Source: Allochromatium palmeri
Lineage (GTDB): Bacteria > Pseudomonadota > Gammaproteobacteria > Chromatiales > Chromatiaceae
DNA: 64,000 bases
Reading direction: 5' to 3'
NCBI RefSeq assembly: GCF_009720725.1
Contig: NZ_WNKT01000013.1
Coordinates: 16,625 to 80,624, forward strand
This document shows, one piece after another, positions 62,616 to 64,000 of this stretch; position 1 is the first letter of the stretch; the number at the start of each line of letters is the position of its first letter. The notes under the pieces are model-generated. The model saw nothing but the letters and a program-made list of their open reading frames with translations. It did not search any database and was not told the origin of the DNA. The position numbers and the translations under genes are program-made.

Positions 62616-62691
62616 ATCGCACTTCAGCAAGGGGAGAGGCAGATATCAGGCCATGCCTCGCGGCATCGGATCAGGCGCCTCGACGACAGCG
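62616..62691 (+). repeat. Dispersed ~78-bp repeat, copy 2
   Basis: Inverted partner of 17515-17593 (see that entry). It lies between the PfpI-like remnant and the norZ gene, 45 kb from copy 1. No gene is inside. Confidence 0.6.
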
Positions 62692-62958
62692 CGGCACCAT
62701 GCCAGACAGGGAACCGGCGAGGAAACGTGAATCAGGTTACGGCGCGGTTCGGTTCGGCTCAACCGGTTGAAAAGCGCCATCGTCGGTGCAAAAGAACCGG
62801 GCCGAGATGGGCCTCAAGCCTACCAACACGCCATTGAAACCCCGCCGATTGCCGATGCCGCATGCTCGCCGCCATTGGCGCGTTTCATGCGTTGGGGGTC
62901 GATGGGCACTCAAGCGTCCGATCGCTCAAACTGAGCAGGCTATTCGCCGAAGACCTGT

Positions 62959-62992
62959 CATTGTCAAGGTAGTCGTGTGTGCCACGACAATG
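62959..62992. promoter_or_regulatory. Dyad upstream of norZ, CATTGTC-N20-GACAATG
   Basis: CATTGTC (62959-62965) and GACAATG (62986-62992) form an outer pair, and GTCGTG-TGTGC-CACGAC forms an inner perfect stem, 36 bases before the norZ ATG. The position suits an operator or activator site for a nitric-oxide-responsive regulator. It does not match a known NorR, NsrR or FNR/DNR box closely. The rest of 62692-63028 is gene-free. Confidence 0.4.
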
Positions 62993-63028
62993 CGGCTTCG
63001 GGAGGCGTTTTAGAGGAGTAAACTGACG

Positions 63029-63928
63029 ATGTCCACACCAACCGAGACGCTTTCGCCATGGTGGCCGCGGTCACTGGCGATCGTGATGATCGTTGGCTTT
63101 TCGCTCCTGATCCTGCTCTCGCTGAAGACTTATGAGAACGCGCCGCCGATCCCGGCGCGGGCGGTCGATCCCAGCGGCGCGGTCGTCTTCACCGCCGAGG
63201 ACGTCGCCGCCGGTCAGGAAGTCTTTCTCAAATACGGCCTGATGGACAACGGAACGATCTGGGGCCACGGGGGCATGCTGGGGCCGGACTTCTCGGCGCA
63301 GACGCTGCACGGCCTCGCCCTGCATCACGCGGAACGTCTCGCGCAGACCCGTTTCCAGACAGCCTACGCCGAGTTGAGCGCCGACGAGCGCGCCAGCGTC
63401 GACGGCTCGGTCGCCGCCGAATTCAAGCGCAACGACTACGACCCGGCCACCGGGATCCTGAGCCTGCCGGCCGATAGCCAGGCAGCGTTCGACGCCCAGT
63501 TTGCCGCCTGGACCGCCTACTTTCAGAACCCAGCCGACAACGGCGGACTCGCCAGCGGCGCCGTGACCGATCCCACCGAGCTACGCCAGCTCACCGCCTT
63601 TTTCAGTTGGACTGCCTGGGCAGCCGCCGCGCAGCGGCCCGGCACCACGCACTCCTATACCAACAACTTTCCGTATGACCCGCTCGTCGGCAATCATCCG
63701 ACCTCCGGCGCGCTCTTGTGGAGCGCCATCAGTCTGATATTCCTGCTCGGCGGCATCGCGATCGTGCTGCTGGCATTCGGTAAATTCTCCTATCTCGGCT
63801 GGCACGGGGACGACACGACGGCTCGCTCCCGGCTCGCTACGGCCACGCCGGTCGCCATCACGCCGGCCCAGTCGGCGACGCTCAAATTCATGGTCATCGC
63901 CGGCCTGCTCTTTCTCGCGCAGGTATAG
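63029..63928 (+). pseudogene. norZ: Quinol-dependent nitric oxide reductase, 5' part, interrupted by an insertion sequence
   Basis: qNOR (NorZ) reduces two NO to N2O with quinol in the inner membrane; full proteins have about 750-780 residues. Here the first ~300 are present: TM1 (SLAIVMIVGFSLLILLSL), the periplasmic cytochrome-c-like domain with YGLMDNGTIWGHGGMLGPDF, TM2 (LLWSAISLIFLLGGIAIVLL) and the start of TM3 (FMVIAGLLFLAQV). The frame then stops in a TAG provided by IS-like sequence; the heme-binding and active-site helices lie beyond. GAGGAG eight bases before the ATG. The interruption should abolish function unless the IS excises. Confidence 0.85.
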
Positions 63929-64000
63929 TGGACCCCATGTCAAGGACAGTTTTCCCCCGAATTTAAGTTGTGCTGCCCCCCTCAACCACAGCCGTTTGGC
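63926..64000. mobile_element. Insertion sequence end, IS3-family-like (continues beyond window)
   Basis: The sequence from about 63926 (TAGTGGACCCC, then ATGTCAAGGACAGTTTT) resembles the terminal region of IS3-group elements, which commonly have a TGGACCCC-ATGTCAAGGACA end. It abruptly ends the norZ reading frame. Only ~75 bases are visible, without transposase, so the family call rests on the end sequence alone. Confidence 0.55.

Noticed and set aside
1..64000. CRISPR array
   Set aside because: No series of regularly spaced identical repeats of 25-40 bases was seen and no cas genes are present.

Overview
This is a 64-kb, GC-rich window from a proteobacterial chromosome or large replicon. 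Codon use and gene families (Mrp/Mnh antiporter, quinol NO reductase, metallo-beta-lactamase/rhodanese fusion, DUF2189, DUF4396, MscK-like MscS channel) point to a gammaproteobacterium, possibly a sulfur-oxidising or purple sulfur lineage (Chromatiales-like). That placement is inference: the window holds no rRNA, ribosomal protein or complete housekeeping cluster. No tRNA, rRNA, CRISPR array or phage module was found.

Layout. 1-5.3 kb: end of an Fe/Mn superoxide dismutase gene, a DUF302 protein and a translationally coupled RND efflux pair. 5.3-20.1 kb: a stress and carbon-metabolism stretch with a frameshifted zwf, a second-type ftsH, CBS-domain proteins, an FNT-family channel, a transaldolase-transketolase fusion, a secreted double-BOF protein and a GH15 glucoamylase/trehalase-like enzyme. 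20.5-27.9 kb: signalling genes (PAS-GGDEF diguanylate cyclase, NtrC-type response regulator, hybrid histidine kinase). 28.0-40.7 kb: a defence block entirely on the minus strand. 41.2-48.0 kb: a tightly coupled mnhA(B)CDEFG antiporter operon and a DUF4396 protein. 48-64 kb: broken gltD, DUF2189, MBL-rhodanese, a small flavin/NAD reductase, a PRC-barrel protein, an MscS channel, TrkH/TrkA, an orphan kinase, a Ca2+/cation antiporter and a norZ cut by an insertion sequence at the right edge. The accessory content (redox, osmotic, ion and proteostasis functions) resembles a stress-tolerance island.

The defence block is the best candidate for something undescribed. Its 5' half is a compact three-gene cassette: a HEPN-like small protein, a MinD/ParA-like ATPase with a deviant Walker A and a novel N-terminal region, and a P-loop ATPase. 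Its 3' half is an SNF2 helicase overlapping an AIPR protein with a PD-(D/E)xK-like N-terminus, then a type III-like Mod/Res pair.

A second theme is genome decay and patchwork. Spacers between intact genes contain short remnants of genes that exist intact elsewhere in the window (rhodanese twice, RND C-terminus, FtsH, MscS C-terminus, flavin reductase C-terminus) plus a PfpI/DJ-1 start. There is also a 226-bp direct repeat, an inverted ~78-bp repeat, a small family of inverted-repeat elements whose ends supply stop codons to neighbouring reading frames, and an IS200/IS605-like remnant. zwf and gltD each carry one frameshift with an identifiable small insertion (a 4-A run and a 7-bp tandem duplication), norZ is interrupted by an IS, and a CBS gene is truncated. 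Several catabolic and respiratory functions may therefore be recently lost.
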